Shown: positions 18,838-27,930, counted from the first letter of the stretch. The stretch: DNA of 64,000 nucleotides from CAVVUC01 sp963751395 (GCA_963751395.1 CAVVUC010000003.1:248001-312000), one strand, 5' to 3'. Made by a program: numbers and translations. Notes: generated from the sequence alone by a model not told the origin.

Positions 18838-19077
18838 CTACGGTCTCTTCGTTGGGCGGCGGGGTCCCTTTGGTTTTACATCCACCGCCGTGACCAGCAA
18901 AAGATCGATCAGCGTGAAACTGTCATCCGCGTGCGTCAGGATCGCCAACCGGCCGCTGGGAAAAAAGGAGAGGAATTCGTTGTGCGGCACATTCAGCTTC
19001 CGGCCATCGGCCAGCGACATCGTGAAAGGCGTGAACGGTCTGGCACCGTGCAGTTCGCGGAGAATGGCGATGTTCAT
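18838..19077 (-). CDS. Small conserved hypothetical protein
   Basis: The 79-residue protein pattern (RELHGARPFTPFTMSLADGR, HNEFLSFFPSGR, DDSFTLIDLLLVTAV) is a recurrent uncharacterised family in Planctomycetes and Verrucomicrobia, by my recollection. It is cytosolic, beta-rich, with a basic C-terminus. No operon partner; it reads toward the protease gene. Function unknown. Confidence 0.65.
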   Translation of the reverse strand: MNIAILRELHGARPFTPFTMSLADGRKLNVPHNEFLSFFPSGRLAILTHADDSFTLIDLLLVTAVDVKPKGPRRPTKRP

Positions 19078-19080
19078 GGC

Positions 19081-19540
19081 TGATGAAAACTAGCATCCGC
19101 CAAACGCAGAGACAAGCGGCTTCACGCCTCTTCAACGACATCGCCAGGGCTCGCCGCCCCGCATTCGAGGAGTCCAAAAAAGGATGAGTAAAGCCGCGAC
19201 AGGTTTTTGAAACCGGAGGCTGCTTGCGCTTGCCGCGGCGGAAGGCGGGAAGCGAGGCGGCGACTGCGACCGGCATCGCCCATCTGGAGGGCTCGGGAAC
19301 GGGATCGACGGCCTGAAACTCCGCGACGACGCGCCAAAGCTCTCGCAGCCCGGCAATCTCCCGGCGCACGGCACCAGCCGCACCGGGGCACCCGCCGAAG
19401 CGCTCGATTGGGAATCGGCCTGGGCGAAGCCGGGAAGCTGGCCAGGATGGCCACCGGCCTGGAGGCGCTAAACGAAGCCTGGTATGCCGACGCCACGCTT
19501 GCGCTGCGCAACCTTGACAGTGTTCCTCAATCACCATGAA
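19081..19540. other. Gene-free stretch
   Basis: Open frames on both strands here have Arg/Pro-rich shadow composition and no recognisable domain. I see no RNA gene or convincing terminator. It may contain decayed sequence. Confidence 0.4.
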
Positions 19541-20212
19541 ATGATCGCCATGTCTTCCCCCGTGAGGCTCATAATGCTCCTGTTGATTTGCTCCGGGGCA
19601 TTGTTTGCGGAAGCGCAGACCTCTCCACCACAAGGTTACAGGAAATTAGATGATTCTACGGCAAGCCCGCAGGAATCATTCAGGATCGTGAGTTTCATCA
19701 TCGATCCCTATGATGCGAATGCTCCTCATCCCTGGCAGATTTGGATTGAGGCTCTGAAACCGTCCAGTGTGCAAACCCGGCTTTTATATTTTGGTCAACC
19801 CGCCGGCTGCTTTATCAGCGATGACGAGAACTTCATTGCTCTCAATATCCATGTGGGGAGCGGTTTTCAGGATCTTCGCATTTTCACACGCGGGAAGGAC
19901 GGCGCATTTCAAGATACGAACAAGGATTTTGCAGGGGCGCTTCTTGAACGGATAGCCAGGCAATTCAAACTCAAGATGAAGCTTGATCTCGATCACACAT
20001 ACTGGACAGCCGACAAATGGTTGCGCGATGGTGTGTTGCTTGGACATGTTGGAGGTCATCACAGCGGCAATGAGGATTTCTACGGCCTGGCTCCGTGGTA
20101 TTTTATCTACGATGTGAAGAATGACCGGTTCACCTGGGATTTGGCCGAAATCAACAAAAGCGCATTTCAACAGGGGAAACCGGCGAAGAGTTCAAAGGCA
20201 CCGACCCAATAG
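19541..20212 (+). CDS. Secreted hypothetical protein
   Basis: The 223-residue protein starts at ATG 19541 (or 19550) and has a signal peptide ending near FAEAQ. The mature protein is mixed alpha/beta (SFIIDPYDANAPHPWQIW, GCFISDDENFIALNIHVG, TADKWLRDGVLLGHVGG). Base composition is visibly lower in GC than the neighbours, which may reflect transfer. I do not recognise a family. Confidence 0.7.
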   Translation: MIAMSSPVRLIMLLLICSGALFAEAQTSPPQGYRKLDDSTASPQESFRIVSFIIDPYDANAPHPWQIWIEALKPSSVQTRLLYFGQPAGCFISDDENFIALNIHVGSGFQDLRIFTRGKDGAFQDTNKDFAGALLERIARQFKLKMKLDLDHTYWTADKWLRDGVLLGHVGGHHSGNEDFYGLAPWYFIYDVKNDRFTWDLAEINKSAFQQGKPAKSSKAPTQ

Positions 20213-20835
20213 CTAAAGAAAAGAGTCCACTCGCAGCGTAAACTCTCCCCTTTTTGTGTGGTGGAAAATTTTCCGCCCCTGAATTAACAAGGGCGACGAT
20301 TGGAACAGCATGCCGCCTTTTCTCTAACCACCTGGATGTTTCCTCTCCATGAGGGGACATGCAGTGAATCGGCAACAGCATCATTCCCCATGAACTCCCG
20401 CAGTTCATTTACCGATTTCCGCTTCACATCGCGCATCTCGCAATATCCCAAACACATCTCCCTAATCCTCCTGCCTGCTGCCATTGAAGGGTCATATTGT
20501 GAGCAAGCAGGCAATTCACCCAGCCGAACCGGTTCATCCAGTTCTGGATCACAGCGTCTGTGTCAGGTGCCTGGCTCGGCGTGAACACTCCGCAGGCGTT
20601 TCACAGAAACACCCAAGAGGCGAAGTCCGGTGGGTTTGTTCAGAAATTCGCAGCGCAGGTCATTTCAGCCGATTCCGCTGGCCAGAAATTGGCAGGGCCG
20701 TTGAGCGCCGGCGGTTTTTTTCATGAATTGTCTTCTCTGAGAAGAATTCTGCTGGCGCGATGGCATCAGCTTTGCTAGACCGGGCGGCACCGCTGCAACG
20801 CGGACACCAAACCTTTAACCATCGCCATCGAACCC
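20213..20835. other. Low-information intergenic region upstream of glnB
   Basis: Just after the preceding gene, AAAAGAGT and ACTCT (about 20217-20255) could form a weak hairpin followed by CCCCTTTTT, a possible terminator. A 76-codon minus-strand frame (20284-20514) has plausible composition but no support. The last 60 bp should hold the glnB promoter; I see no convincing boxes. Confidence 0.35.
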
Positions 20836-21174
20836 ATGAAAAAACTCGAAGCCATCATCAAGCCTTTCAAACTCGAAGAAGTCAAAGAAGCGCTCGCCGA
20901 AATGGGCGTGGAAGGCATGACCGTCACTGAAGTAAAGGGATTTGGCCGGCAGAAGGGACACACGGAGATTTATCGCGGAAGCGAATACACGGTCGATTTT
21001 TTGCCGAAGATCAAAATCGAAGTCGTGCTGGCGGATGAGCTCGCGGACAAGGCGGTATCGACGATCGTGACCGCCGCCAAGACGGGCAAGATCGGCGACG
21101 GAAAGGTTTTTGTGATTCCTGTGGAGTCCGCAGTGCGGATTCGCACCGAGGAATGCGGCGACAAGGCGATTTAG
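20836..21174 (+). CDS. glnB: Nitrogen regulatory protein PII
   Basis: The 112-residue PII trimer subunit senses 2-oxoglutarate and ATP/ADP and adjusts nitrogen assimilation. The T-loop is intact: Tyr51 (RGSEYTVDFLPK), the uridylylation site in proteobacteria, and Ser49, the phosphorylation site in cyanobacterial PII. The B-loop TAAKTGKIGDGKVFV and the C-terminal RIRTEECGDKAI are canonical. A kinase-like and a PP2C-like gene on the other strand separate it from glnA, which raises the question of how this PII is modified. Confidence 0.96.
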   Translation: MKKLEAIIKPFKLEEVKEALAEMGVEGMTVTEVKGFGRQKGHTEIYRGSEYTVDFLPKIKIEVVLADELADKAVSTIVTAAKTGKIGDGKVFVIPVESAVRIRTEECGDKAI

Positions 21175-21200
21175 TCCAGCGTCCGATCCGGCGCCCGCGA

Positions 21201-22052
21201 TCAGAGCACCTCGATCACGAGGGCGGTCGTGTTGTCCCGGCCGGATCGTTCCACTGCGGCTGCGACGAGGCGCTGCGCGGGGTTTTGCGCAGCTTGCGCC
21301 GGGTCCGGTGAGCGCAGGAACTCGACCAACTGATAGTCGTAAAGCCCGTCCACGAGCCCGTCGGTGCAGAGCAGGAAAATGTCTCCCGTTTCGTAAGCCA
21401 CGGCGCCGACCTGCGGATCGATGAACTGATGGCCGGCGCCGAGGGCTTTCTGGAGCACGTTTCGTCGCGGATGGTTGCGGGCCTCGCGTTCGTTGATGTC
21501 GCCCCGTGCGGAAGAGCCAGCCCACATGCGTGTCGTCGTGGGTGAGTTGTTTGAATGCCGCCTTCCCGGGCCGGGAAATAGTAGATCCGGCTGTCGCCAA
21601 TGTGACCGAAATACATCCAGCCCGGCGTGAACCAGCACAGGCTCAAGCGTGGCTCCCATGCCCGCTGCATTCCTCGTAGCTTTCGCCCAGGTAGAGCAGC
21701 GCCCGGTGGATCTGCGTCGAAGAGTTCCGCCAGCACGTCGGCAGAATCCGGCCTCCAAGTCCGGCGGCGGCTTGCTTGAAGGAACGCGGCAGCAGTCGCG
21801 TGATTTTGTCCACGGCGATCCGGCTGGCAAATTCGCCGGCCATCGCCCCGCCCATGCCGTCGCTCACGGCGAACGCGAAGTCCGCGCTGCGCAGTCGAGG
21901 CCTCGCCGAGTTTTCCGAGATGCGCAGATCTCGCGCGCGTCGAATTGCAGCCCGAGGAAGGAATCCTCGTTGTTCTTGCGCACCTTGCCGGGATCGGTCT
22001 GCCCGAACCATTGCAGGCGCGGAGCGGCGGGCGGGTTATTTGGCTGGTCCAT
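21201..22052 (-). pseudogene. PP2C-type protein phosphatase, frame broken many times
   Basis: Reading across frames recovers a nearly full PP2C phosphatase: GQTDPGKVRKNNEDSFLGL at the N-terminus, FAVSDGMGGAMAGEFAS (metal-binding Asp), MYFGHIGDSRIYYF, then FLLCTDGLVDGLYD and GRDNTTALVIEVL at the end. At least six frame changes are needed between 22052 and 21500, yet motif residues are intact, so assembly indels are more likely than old decay. The start ATG 22052 lies within the end of the kinase-like gene (22036-22443), a coupled pair. PP2C enzymes reverse Ser/Thr phosphorylation. Confidence 0.75.
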
Positions 22053-22443
22053 CTTCGGGGGTCTCGAAACCGGGCAGGATGGTGGCAAACTCGAAGTCGA
22101 TCAGGCAAAAGCGCCCGTCCGACTGGCGATAGGTCACGTTGCGCATTTCGGCGTCGTCGTGCTGCACGCCGTAGGGGTCGAGTTCGTCGAATATCTCCCT
22201 GGCACGCGCCTCGTCGAGGTGCTCCACGCGGCTGCCGCAGTTCGTGGTGACGATGCGGAGCTGCGCGGGATCGACTTCGAGCAATCTGGGCACAAATGAA
22301 CACCCCTGTCGCTCGAGATGGCGAAGAACGCGCACTTCGTTGGCGAATCGCTCCACGGCATTGGGCCCGCGAAAAGTTTTTTGCACCCGCCCGTCGTAGC
22401 TGAGGCGGACGGTGGCCCGGAGTGTGTCTTTGACTTTTTCCAT
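22036..22443 (-). CDS. Minimal protein-kinase-like protein paired with PP2C
   Basis: The 135-residue protein starts at ATG 22443. It has a compact kinase-like layout: possible ATP-binding Lys (GRVQKTFRG), a helix-C Glu (RFANEVRVLRHL), catalytic loop HDDAEMRN matching HxDxxxxN, and IDFEFA in the DFG position. A glycine loop is not evident. This resembles small RIO/LPS-kinase-like folds rather than canonical Hanks kinases. It overlaps the start of the PP2C gene and lies between glnB and glnA, on the opposite strand. Kinase activity is inference. Confidence 0.6.
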   Translation of the reverse strand: MEKVKDTLRATVRLSYDGRVQKTFRGPNAVERFANEVRVLRHLERQGCSFVPRLLEVDPAQLRIVTTNCGSRVEHLDEARAREIFDELDPYGVQHDDAEMRNVTYRQSDGRFCLIDFEFATILPGFETPEDGPAK

Positions 22444-22640
22444 AATGCTGCAGCCAAGATGCCCTGTGGGAAACGGCTGGCAAGACCGAACCTGCGGGCA
22501 ACGGATCGTGGGCGGGAAGTTATTGTTGATTTTCGATTTCAGGCGTGCTGGTATTCCGTGCTTTCCCGCCCCTGGCATCGGATTTGCTAAGGCTTGCGAC
22601 GCGCCGACAACAGGGACAAACAGGGAAATATAAAACAGAC

Positions 22641-22670
22641 TGAGCGGTCATAAATCGACGCGTCCGCTCA
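22641..22670. promoter_or_regulatory. Short inverted repeat in the glnA leader
   Basis: TGAGCGG (22641-22647) and CCGCTCA (22664-22670) form an exact 7-bp inverted repeat with a 16-bp spacer, 37 bp before the glnA start. It could be an operator or an RNA hairpin. No sigma-54 or sigma-70 box is convincing nearby. Confidence 0.35.
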
Positions 22671-22707
22671 AAACCAAACACAACCAATAATCAATAACGA
22701 ATAAATC

Positions 22708-23735
22708 ATGGCGAAGTACAAACTCGAATACATCTGGCTCGACGGCTACGAGCCCGTCGCCAACCTCCGCGGCAAAACCCACATCAAGGAATTTGAAAGC
22801 TTTCCGAAGCTGGAGGAGCTCCCGATGTGGGGCTTCGACGGCAGCTCGACCCGGCAGGCCGAAGGCCACAGCTCGGATTGCATGCTCAAGCCCGTCGCCG
22901 TCTATCCCGACACCACCAAGAAGAACGGCGCGCTCGTCATGTGCGAAGTCATGATGCCCGACGGCAAGACCCCGCATCCGACCAACTCCCGCGCGACCAT
23001 TCTCGATGATCCGGGCGCCTGGTTCGGCTTCGAGCAGGAATATTTCCTCTACAAGGACGGCGCGCCGCTCGGCTTCCCGGCTGGCGGCGGCTTCCCGCCT
23101 CCGCAGGGCGAATACTACACCGGCGTCGGCTACAAGAACGTCGGCGACATCGCCCGCGAAATCGTGGACACGCACCTCGACCTCTGCCTCGACGCCGGCA
23201 TCAACCACGAAGGCATCAACGCCGAAGTGGCCAAGGGCCAGTGGGAATTCCAGATCTTCGGCAAAGGCTCCAAGAACGCCGCCGACCAGATGTGGATGGC
23301 CCGCTACCTCCTCATGCGCCTCTGCGAAAAATACGGCGTGGACGTGAACTGCCACTGCAAACCGCTCGGCAAGGACGTGGACTGGAACGGCTCCGGCATG
23401 CACTCGAACTTCTCGACCAACCTACATGCGCGAAGTCGGCGGCAAGGAATACTTCGAGGCGCTCATGGCCGCGTTCGACAAATACAAGAACGAGCACATC
23501 GCCGTGTATGGCCCGGACAACCATCTGCGCCTGACCGGTCTGCACGAGACGCAGTCCATCGACAAATTCAACTACGGCGTCGCCAACCGCGGCGCCTCCG
23601 TCCGCGTCCCGCACAGCTTCGTGAACAACGGCTACAAGGGCTACCTCGAAGACCGCCGTCCGAACTCGCAGGGCGACCCCTACAAGATCGCCGAGCCGCA
23701 TCCTGCAGACGATCGCGACCGTGCCGACCAAGTAA
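22708..23735 (+). CDS. glnA: Glutamine synthetase, eukaryote-like type II, frameshifted
   Basis: Reconstructed length is about 341 residues, normal for GSII. It makes glutamine from glutamate, ammonia and ATP. Family blocks: MWGFDGSSTRQAEGHSSD, WFGFEQEYFLY (metal Glu), GINAEVAKGQWEFQI, GSGMHSNFST and the Arg-rich GVANRGASVRVPHS. Two single-base insertions break it: an extra C near 23421 and an extra G near 23693. After correction the end reads ILQTIATVPTK with stop at 23733. The first frame otherwise runs on meaninglessly to 24048. I take both as sequence errors, since the core is conserved; true inactivation is possible. Confidence 0.9.
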
Positions 23736-23790
23736 AAAGCATCAGTCTCCTTTAATGGAACTCGGCGAAGTTCCAAAGGTGACGAATGGA

Positions 23791-23827
23791 GCGCCGTTCC
23801 GCCCAGTGCGGAACGGCGTTTCTTTTT
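23791..23827 (+). terminator. Rho-independent terminator after glnA
   Basis: GCGCCGTTCCGC and GCGGAACGGCG form a strong GC-rich stem with a short loop, followed by TTTCTTTTT. It lies 56 bp after the glnA stop. Confidence 0.85.
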
Positions 23828-23863
23828 GGAGCGGATCATTGCGGAGACTTGGATTTCCTTCGC

Positions 23864-23945
23864 TGTTCCTGCTCCTATTCCTGCTTCTATTCCCAGCCTC
23901 CGAAGATCGGAATAAGATTAGGAGCAGGAACAGGAATAGGAGGAG
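23864..23945. repeat. Purine/pyrimidine inverted repeat
   Basis: GTTCCTGCTCCTA (from 23864) is matched in reverse complement by TAGGAGCAGGAAC (about 23919-23931). Both arms are extended by degenerate six-base units (CCTATT, CTGCTT on one side; AGGAAT, AGGAGG on the other). It sits between the glnA terminator and hpf. Confidence 0.7.
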
Positions 23946-24017
23946 TCCCGGTCAAAAAAAACACAAATCCGGGATGATTGACTTGAATTCAACCGCGGAC
24001 ACGAATCAGAATCGGAT

Positions 24018-24368
24018 ATGCAAATTCACCTCAGCCCCCGACATTTGAAATTGACGGCCGCCATTCATACCTACGTGGCCGAAAAGATTTCGCATCTTGA
24101 ATCGATCAGCTCCGACATCCTCGCGGCGCATGTCGTTTTGTTGCACGATGAAGACAAGCATCCCGAGCGGGCCTACCGCGTGAAGGCGCATCTCGCCGTG
24201 CCCGGCCCGGATGTTCACGCCGAAGATTTCGACGCCAACCTCTACGCGGCGATCGACAAAGCGACTGCGAAACTCGCGCAGCAACTGCGCAAGCGGAAGA
24301 CCAAGCGCAAAGAGGAGAAAAAGCACAAACTCCAGCGCTCAGCCGAACGGCGGAAACGCGGCGAGTAA
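24018..24368 (+). CDS. hpf: Ribosome hibernation promoting factor, short form
   Basis: The 116-residue HPF/RaiA-fold protein (MQIHLSPRHLKLTAAIHTYV, DVHAEDFDANLYAAIDKATAKLAQQLRKRK) ends in a very basic Lys/Arg-rich tail. It lacks the C-terminal dimerisation domain of long HPF. Such proteins bind the 30S decoding region in slow growth and inactivate ribosomes. A nearby nitrogen locus fits starvation physiology, but co-regulation is not shown. Confidence 0.9.
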   Translation: MQIHLSPRHLKLTAAIHTYVAEKISHLESISSDILAAHVVLLHDEDKHPERAYRVKAHLAVPGPDVHAEDFDANLYAAIDKATAKLAQQLRKRKTKRKEEKKHKLQRSAERRKRGE

Positions 24369-24419
24369 AAGGGAAACCGGAGAGAACACAGAGCGTCATT
24401 CCGGAGGCTTTCACGCGCA

Positions 24420-24532
24420 AGGTGGATCGGGCGCTCCGCGCGCGATGCGTATCCCAACCTGCGAAGCAGCAAATCAGAATGCGCCTTGCGGCGGCTGGCA
24501 AACCCATCGCCCACGGAGTGGCCGATCCACCT
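24420..24532. repeat. Dispersed inverted-repeat element between hpf and mrdA
   Basis: Terminal arms AGGTGGATCGGGCGCTCCG (24420-24438) and CGGAGTGGCCGATCCACCT (24514-24532) are near-perfect inverted copies with 75 bp between them. The flanking genes converge here, so a bidirectional terminator or a small MITE-like element are both possible. Confidence 0.75.
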
Positions 24533-24540
24533 GCACCGCT

Positions 24541-26439
24541 CTAATCCGCGTTTTCGTCCTGATTTTCCTTTTTCTTGCTCCGCTCTTCTTCCACCTTCTC
24601 GTCACGCGATTTTTTTGCACGCTTCTTCGGTTTGTCGTCTTTGAAAAGTTCAATCAAAACTTTTTTGATCATTGGCGCAGCGTAGTCACCGCCGTGCGCG
24701 CTCTGGTGGACGTCGCCCTCGTACACCGCCGCGAACGCGTAACGTGGCTTCTCCGCGGGCGCGAATCCGACAAACCACGCGGCGTTTCTTTCCCTGTTTT
24801 TCGGTCCCCATTGCGCCGTGCCGGTCTTGCCCGCGATGTCCACGCCGTCGATTTGCGCTTTGTGCGCCGTTCCGCTGCCGCCCGAGACAACGTCGATCAT
24901 CGCCTTTTTCACCTCAGCGAGAATCGCAGGTGAGATGTCGAGCGTGCCTTTGATCAGCGGGTCATACGCGGCGACGATTTTTCCATCGAGCGTCTGCACT
25001 TGGCGCACGAGCCGCGCCTTGTAAAGCGTTCCGCCATTTCCAACCGCCGCCATCGCCTGCGCCATCTGGAGCGGCGACGTGAGGAGGTCGCCCTGGCCGA
25101 TCGAGAAGTTCGCCATGTCGCCGTCGAGCAGCTTCCGCCCATAGACCTTCTTCATGTACTCGTTCGTCGGCACGCGCCCTTCCGCCTCGGCCTTGAGAGG
25201 AATGCCGGTCTTCAATCCGAGCCCGAATTTGAAAGACCAGTCCGTGATCCATTCCGGCCCGGTCTTGATGCCGACCTTGTAAAACCAGGTGTCGCACGAC
25301 TGGGTCAGCGCCTGGCGAAAGTTCAGCATCCCGGAGTCCGTCTTCTTCCAGTTCCGAAAAGTCATGTTGCCGATCTGCATCGAAGCCGGGCCGGAAAACT
25401 CGTCGTCTTTTGTGATCGTCCCGCTTTCGAGCGCGGCGATCCCGACGATCACCTTGAATGTCGAGCCGGGTGGATACGCCGACCGGAATGCGCGCGGATA
25501 CATCGGAATGTTCGGATCGTCCTGGAGGTTCTTGAACACCTCCGGCGAGATCGTCGGGACGAACACATTCGGATTGAACACGGGCCACGAAGCCATCGCG
25601 AGCACGTCGCCGTTGTTCGGGTCGGTAATGACGATCGCGCCGCGTTTCGCGCCCTTCTCGAGCGCCAGTTCGCAGAGCCGCTGGATGTTTTCGTCGATCG
25701 TCGTCACGACGTTGCAGCCCGGCAGCGGGGGAATCGAGATCCGCTCCGACGCCTTGTGGCCGGTCGCGTCGAACGCGATGTTCATCTGCCCGACTTTTCC
25801 GTTGAGCTGCTCGTTGAACGTCTGCTCCAGCCCCTCGCGTCCCTCGGCATTCGGCCAGAGCATTTCGTTGTTCTGGATCGGCCCGTCCGGTGTCCGCCCC
25901 GCGCGTCCCGCGTAGCCGATGATGTGCGCCGCGAGCCGGCCGTTCGGATAGAACCGCTGGTAAACCGGATGCAGGCTCAGATTCGGCGGCGACTGCGCCC
26001 GGAACTTCTCGATCTCCTCCGGCTTCAAGTCCTGCACGATGTCGAGCGGAAGAATGCCGCGGTTGCGATAATGCTTGAGGATGAATTCATCCGACACCGT
26101 GATCGGACGCCCCAGCAGCGCCTGCGCGGCGCGAATCTGTTCGCGGGCGAAACTGAGCGCGGCGCTGTCGCCCAGATCGGGAGGCGTGGGAAAATTCAGC
26201 GCGAGATTCTGGCTCACGCGCGTCTGCGCGAGCGGGTTGCCGTTGCGGTCGGTGATCTGTCCGCGCGGAGCGGGAATCTGGAGAAAATACGTGCGCGCCT
26301 GCTTCTGCGTCTCCCACGTCGGCGTGAGCGTGTTCTCGCTGGAGGCCGCGTTCGTGCCCGTCGTCACCGGCTGCTGCGCCTGGCAGAACATCGGGGCGGC
26401 GAGAGCAGTGAAGAGAATCGAAGCGAAGCGGGTGGTCAT
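24541..26439 (-). CDS. mrdA: Penicillin-binding protein 2 (transpeptidase)
   Basis: The 632-residue class B PBP starts at ATG 26439; the open frame extends 22 codons further without homology. The N-terminus carries a hydrophobic segment (SILFTALAAPMFCQA) that looks more like a signal peptide than the usual long anchor. Dimerisation region: RGQITDRNGNPLAQ. Transpeptidase motifs: SxxK at YPPGSTFK near 326, SCD (TQSCDTWFYKVG), KTG at AGKTGTAQWG near 537. The tail is a highly charged Lys/Glu stretch. It crosslinks peptidoglycan in elongation, usually with RodA, which is not in the window. Confidence 0.93.
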   Translation of the reverse strand: MTTRFASILFTALAAPMFCQAQQPVTTGTNAASSENTLTPTWETQKQARTYFLQIPAPRGQITDRNGNPLAQTRVSQNLALNFPTPPDLGDSAALSFAREQIRAAQALLGRPITVSDEFILKHYRNRGILPLDIVQDLKPEEIEKFRAQSPPNLSLHPVYQRFYPNGRLAAHIIGYAGRAGRTPDGPIQNNEMLWPNAEGREGLEQTFNEQLNGKVGQMNIAFDATGHKASERISIPPLPGCNVVTTIDENIQRLCELALEKGAKRGAIVITDPNNGDVLAMASWPVFNPNVFVPTISPEVFKNLQDDPNIPMYPRAFRSAYPPGSTFKVIVGIAALESGTITKDDEFSGPASMQIGNMTFRNWKKTDSGMLNFRQALTQSCDTWFYKVGIKTGPEWITDWSFKFGLGLKTGIPLKAEAEGRVPTNEYMKKVYGRKLLDGDMANFSIGQGDLLTSPLQMAQAMAAVGNGGTLYKARLVRQVQTLDGKIVAAYDPLIKGTLDISPAILAEVKKAMIDVVSGGSGTAHKAQIDGVDIAGKTGTAQWGPKNRERNAAWFVGFAPAEKPRYAFAAVYEGDVHQSAHGGDYAAPMIKKVLIELFKDDKPKKRAKKSRDEKVEEERSKKKENQDENAD

Positions 26440-26610
26440 GGAAAATTCGGCAGTCACTTTCCACGCACAATCCACCCACCTCAAGCACTTCTTCAACGGC
26501 GGCATCAGATGCGCGAGCCGTTTTCATCAGCCAGCCCTGGACGGTTCGTTGCCAGGTTCGGGTGAACTCTTCCCGATTCGGCGGGCATGCTGAGGGAGGC
26601 GGCGATTTGC

Positions 26611-26836
26611 TCATAGGAGCTTGTCGAAATCGCCACGTTCAATTTCGGCGTCCTTGAGGATTTGATTGAACAAGCCCCGGGCCGAGTGTCTCGCGCCCGT
26701 GAATCGGAACGACGGTTGCACGGCCATCCGGATGGGGCGCAAAGCGGTGACTGCCCCTGGTGCGAATCAGGACGAATCCAGCTCTCTGGAGCGCCTTGAG
26801 AGCCTGCCGCCCCGTTACGCGCCGAAGCCGGCTCAT
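26611..26836 (-). pseudogene. hicA: HicA-type mRNA interferase, frameshifted
   Basis: MSRLRRVTGRQALKALQRAG, the catalytic RTRGSHRF block and HPDGRATVVPIHGRETLGPG identify HicA. An extra G in a homopolymer near 26675 shifts the frame; correcting it restores FNQILKDAEIERGDFDKLL and a stop at 26611. The start overlaps the end of a hicB fragment by four bases (ATGA). Confidence 0.8.
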
Positions 26837-26945
26837 ACCTCGACCGCGACGCGCTGCACGCCCACGCATTTCGATGGCTTGTGACTGGAGTCTTCGACTT
26901 CCATGCAGAGCGCAACGGCTTCCTTGATGCGGTCGAGGCGTTTGG
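26833..26945 (-). pseudogene. C-terminal fragment of a HicB antitoxin
   Basis: The last ~35 codons (RIKEAVALCMEVEDSSHKP and CVGVQRVAVEV) match the end of HicB-family antitoxins and overlap hicA as in an intact hicBA operon. The N-terminal half is missing; upstream sequence is unrelated. Confidence 0.6.
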
Positions 26946-27116
26946 GCCGGCGGCTTCGGAATACTCTCGGTCGTCGGGGTTGCTGCTGCCTTCCAGGAAG
27001 CGGGCGTAGCAACGCTGGATGGTGGGGATGGAGTGGCGGAGCTGGCAGCCGCTCATGGTTCGCCGAGTTCGTTCTTCCAGTTGGGGTGCCAGCGATGGCG
27101 AAGGAATCGCGCGTGT

Positions 27117-27563
27117 TCAATCGAGATAACGCTCGTCGTAGTCGATCCCGGATTTCTGAAGGAACTCGATCAGCTCCTCGCGAAAGGTTTTCTTCCGATG
27201 ATGCTCCTCCTGATGCGCGACGTATTCTTGCACGGAGGAGCGTGCAGAGGCGCTCACCGAAAAAGCGGCATACCCTTCCTGCCAACGGAAAGCAGGCGCA
27301 TGTTGCGAATCCGTCACCCAAATAGACGAGGCTTTCTTGAGTTCCCGCATGAAGTCCGAAAGGCAATGGGTCGGTTTGAGCGAGACAAGCAGATGCACAT
27401 GGTCGGCCACGCCGCCGACGCCCTGCGGGATGCCGCCCAATCCGCGCACCGAACCGCCAAGGTATTCGTGAAGACGATCGCGCCACTCTGGTGAAATGAC
27501 TGGCTCGCGGTTCTTGGTGGCAAAGATGAGGTGGTAGAGCAGGCAGGTATGGGTGGATGGCAT
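27117..27563 (-). CDS. REP-associated tyrosine transposase (IS200/Y1 family)
   Basis: The 148-residue HUH endonuclease-type transposase has the HUH motif DHVHLLVSL, the block WQEGYAAFSVSAS and a candidate catalytic Tyr in VQEYVAHQEEHH, with the family ending EFLQKSGIDYDERYLD. The gene appears intact and full length. RAYTs are single-copy domesticated relatives of IS200 that process REP palindromes as single strands; the adjacent array fits. Confidence 0.93.
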   Translation of the reverse strand: MPSTHTCLLYHLIFATKNREPVISPEWRDRLHEYLGGSVRGLGGIPQGVGGVADHVHLLVSLKPTHCLSDFMRELKKASSIWVTDSQHAPAFRWQEGYAAFSVSASARSSVQEYVAHQEEHHRKKTFREELIEFLQKSGIDYDERYLD

Positions 27564-27572
27564 GGCGTGAGA

Positions 27573-27673
27573 TGGCTGGCACCCCTTCCGGGGTGCTTGG
27601 GTTGTGGGTTTCCGTAACCGGTGGTATCGCTTCGCTCAACCACCGGCTACAGGCTGAGATGCCTCCGGCATCA
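27573..27673. repeat. Left hairpin set of the RAYT array
   Basis: Three hairpins in order: GCACCCC-GGGGTGC (from about 27579), CCGGTGGT-ACCACCGG (about 27619-27645) and GATGCC-GGCATC (27659-27673). The same set recurs inverted at 27931-28030. Confidence 0.8.
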
Positions 27674-27924
27674 GGATGGAGACCGCCTCCGGCATCGAGC
27701 TGGGCACTGCCTCCGGCATTGAGCTGGAGACTGCCTCCGGTATCGAGCTGGGCACTGCCTCCGGCATCAGGCTGGAGACTGCCTCCGGTATCGAGCTGGG
27801 CACTGCCTCCGGCATCAGGCTGGAGACTGCCTCCGGCATCAGGCTGGAGACTGCCTCCGGCATCGAGCTGGGCACTGCCTCCGGCATTGAGCTGGAGACT
27901 GCCTCCGGCATCGAGAAGTCGAGG
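27661..27924. repeat. Array of eleven 24-bp direct repeats
   Basis: The core GCCTCCGGCAT (or GTAT) recurs at exact 24-bp steps from 27661 to 27901, separated by CGAGCTGGGCACT or CAGGCTGGAGACT type spacers that partly alternate. Each core can fold as TGCC-tcc-GGCA. Because 24 is a multiple of three and no stop arises, frames on both strands stay open; the resulting repeat peptides are artefacts. Confidence 0.92.
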
Positions 27925-27930
27925 CGTGGT

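Noticed and set aside
19081..19540. Degenerate transposase
   Set aside because: Some minus-strand translation looks protein-like, but I could not match any transposase motif.
23436..24048. C-terminal extension of glnA in its first frame
   Set aside because: Frame is lost after the extra base near 23421; the real C-terminus continues in other frames to 23735.
27661..27924. Possible CRISPR array
   Set aside because: The repeats are contiguous 24-bp direct units without unique spacers, and no cas gene is present.
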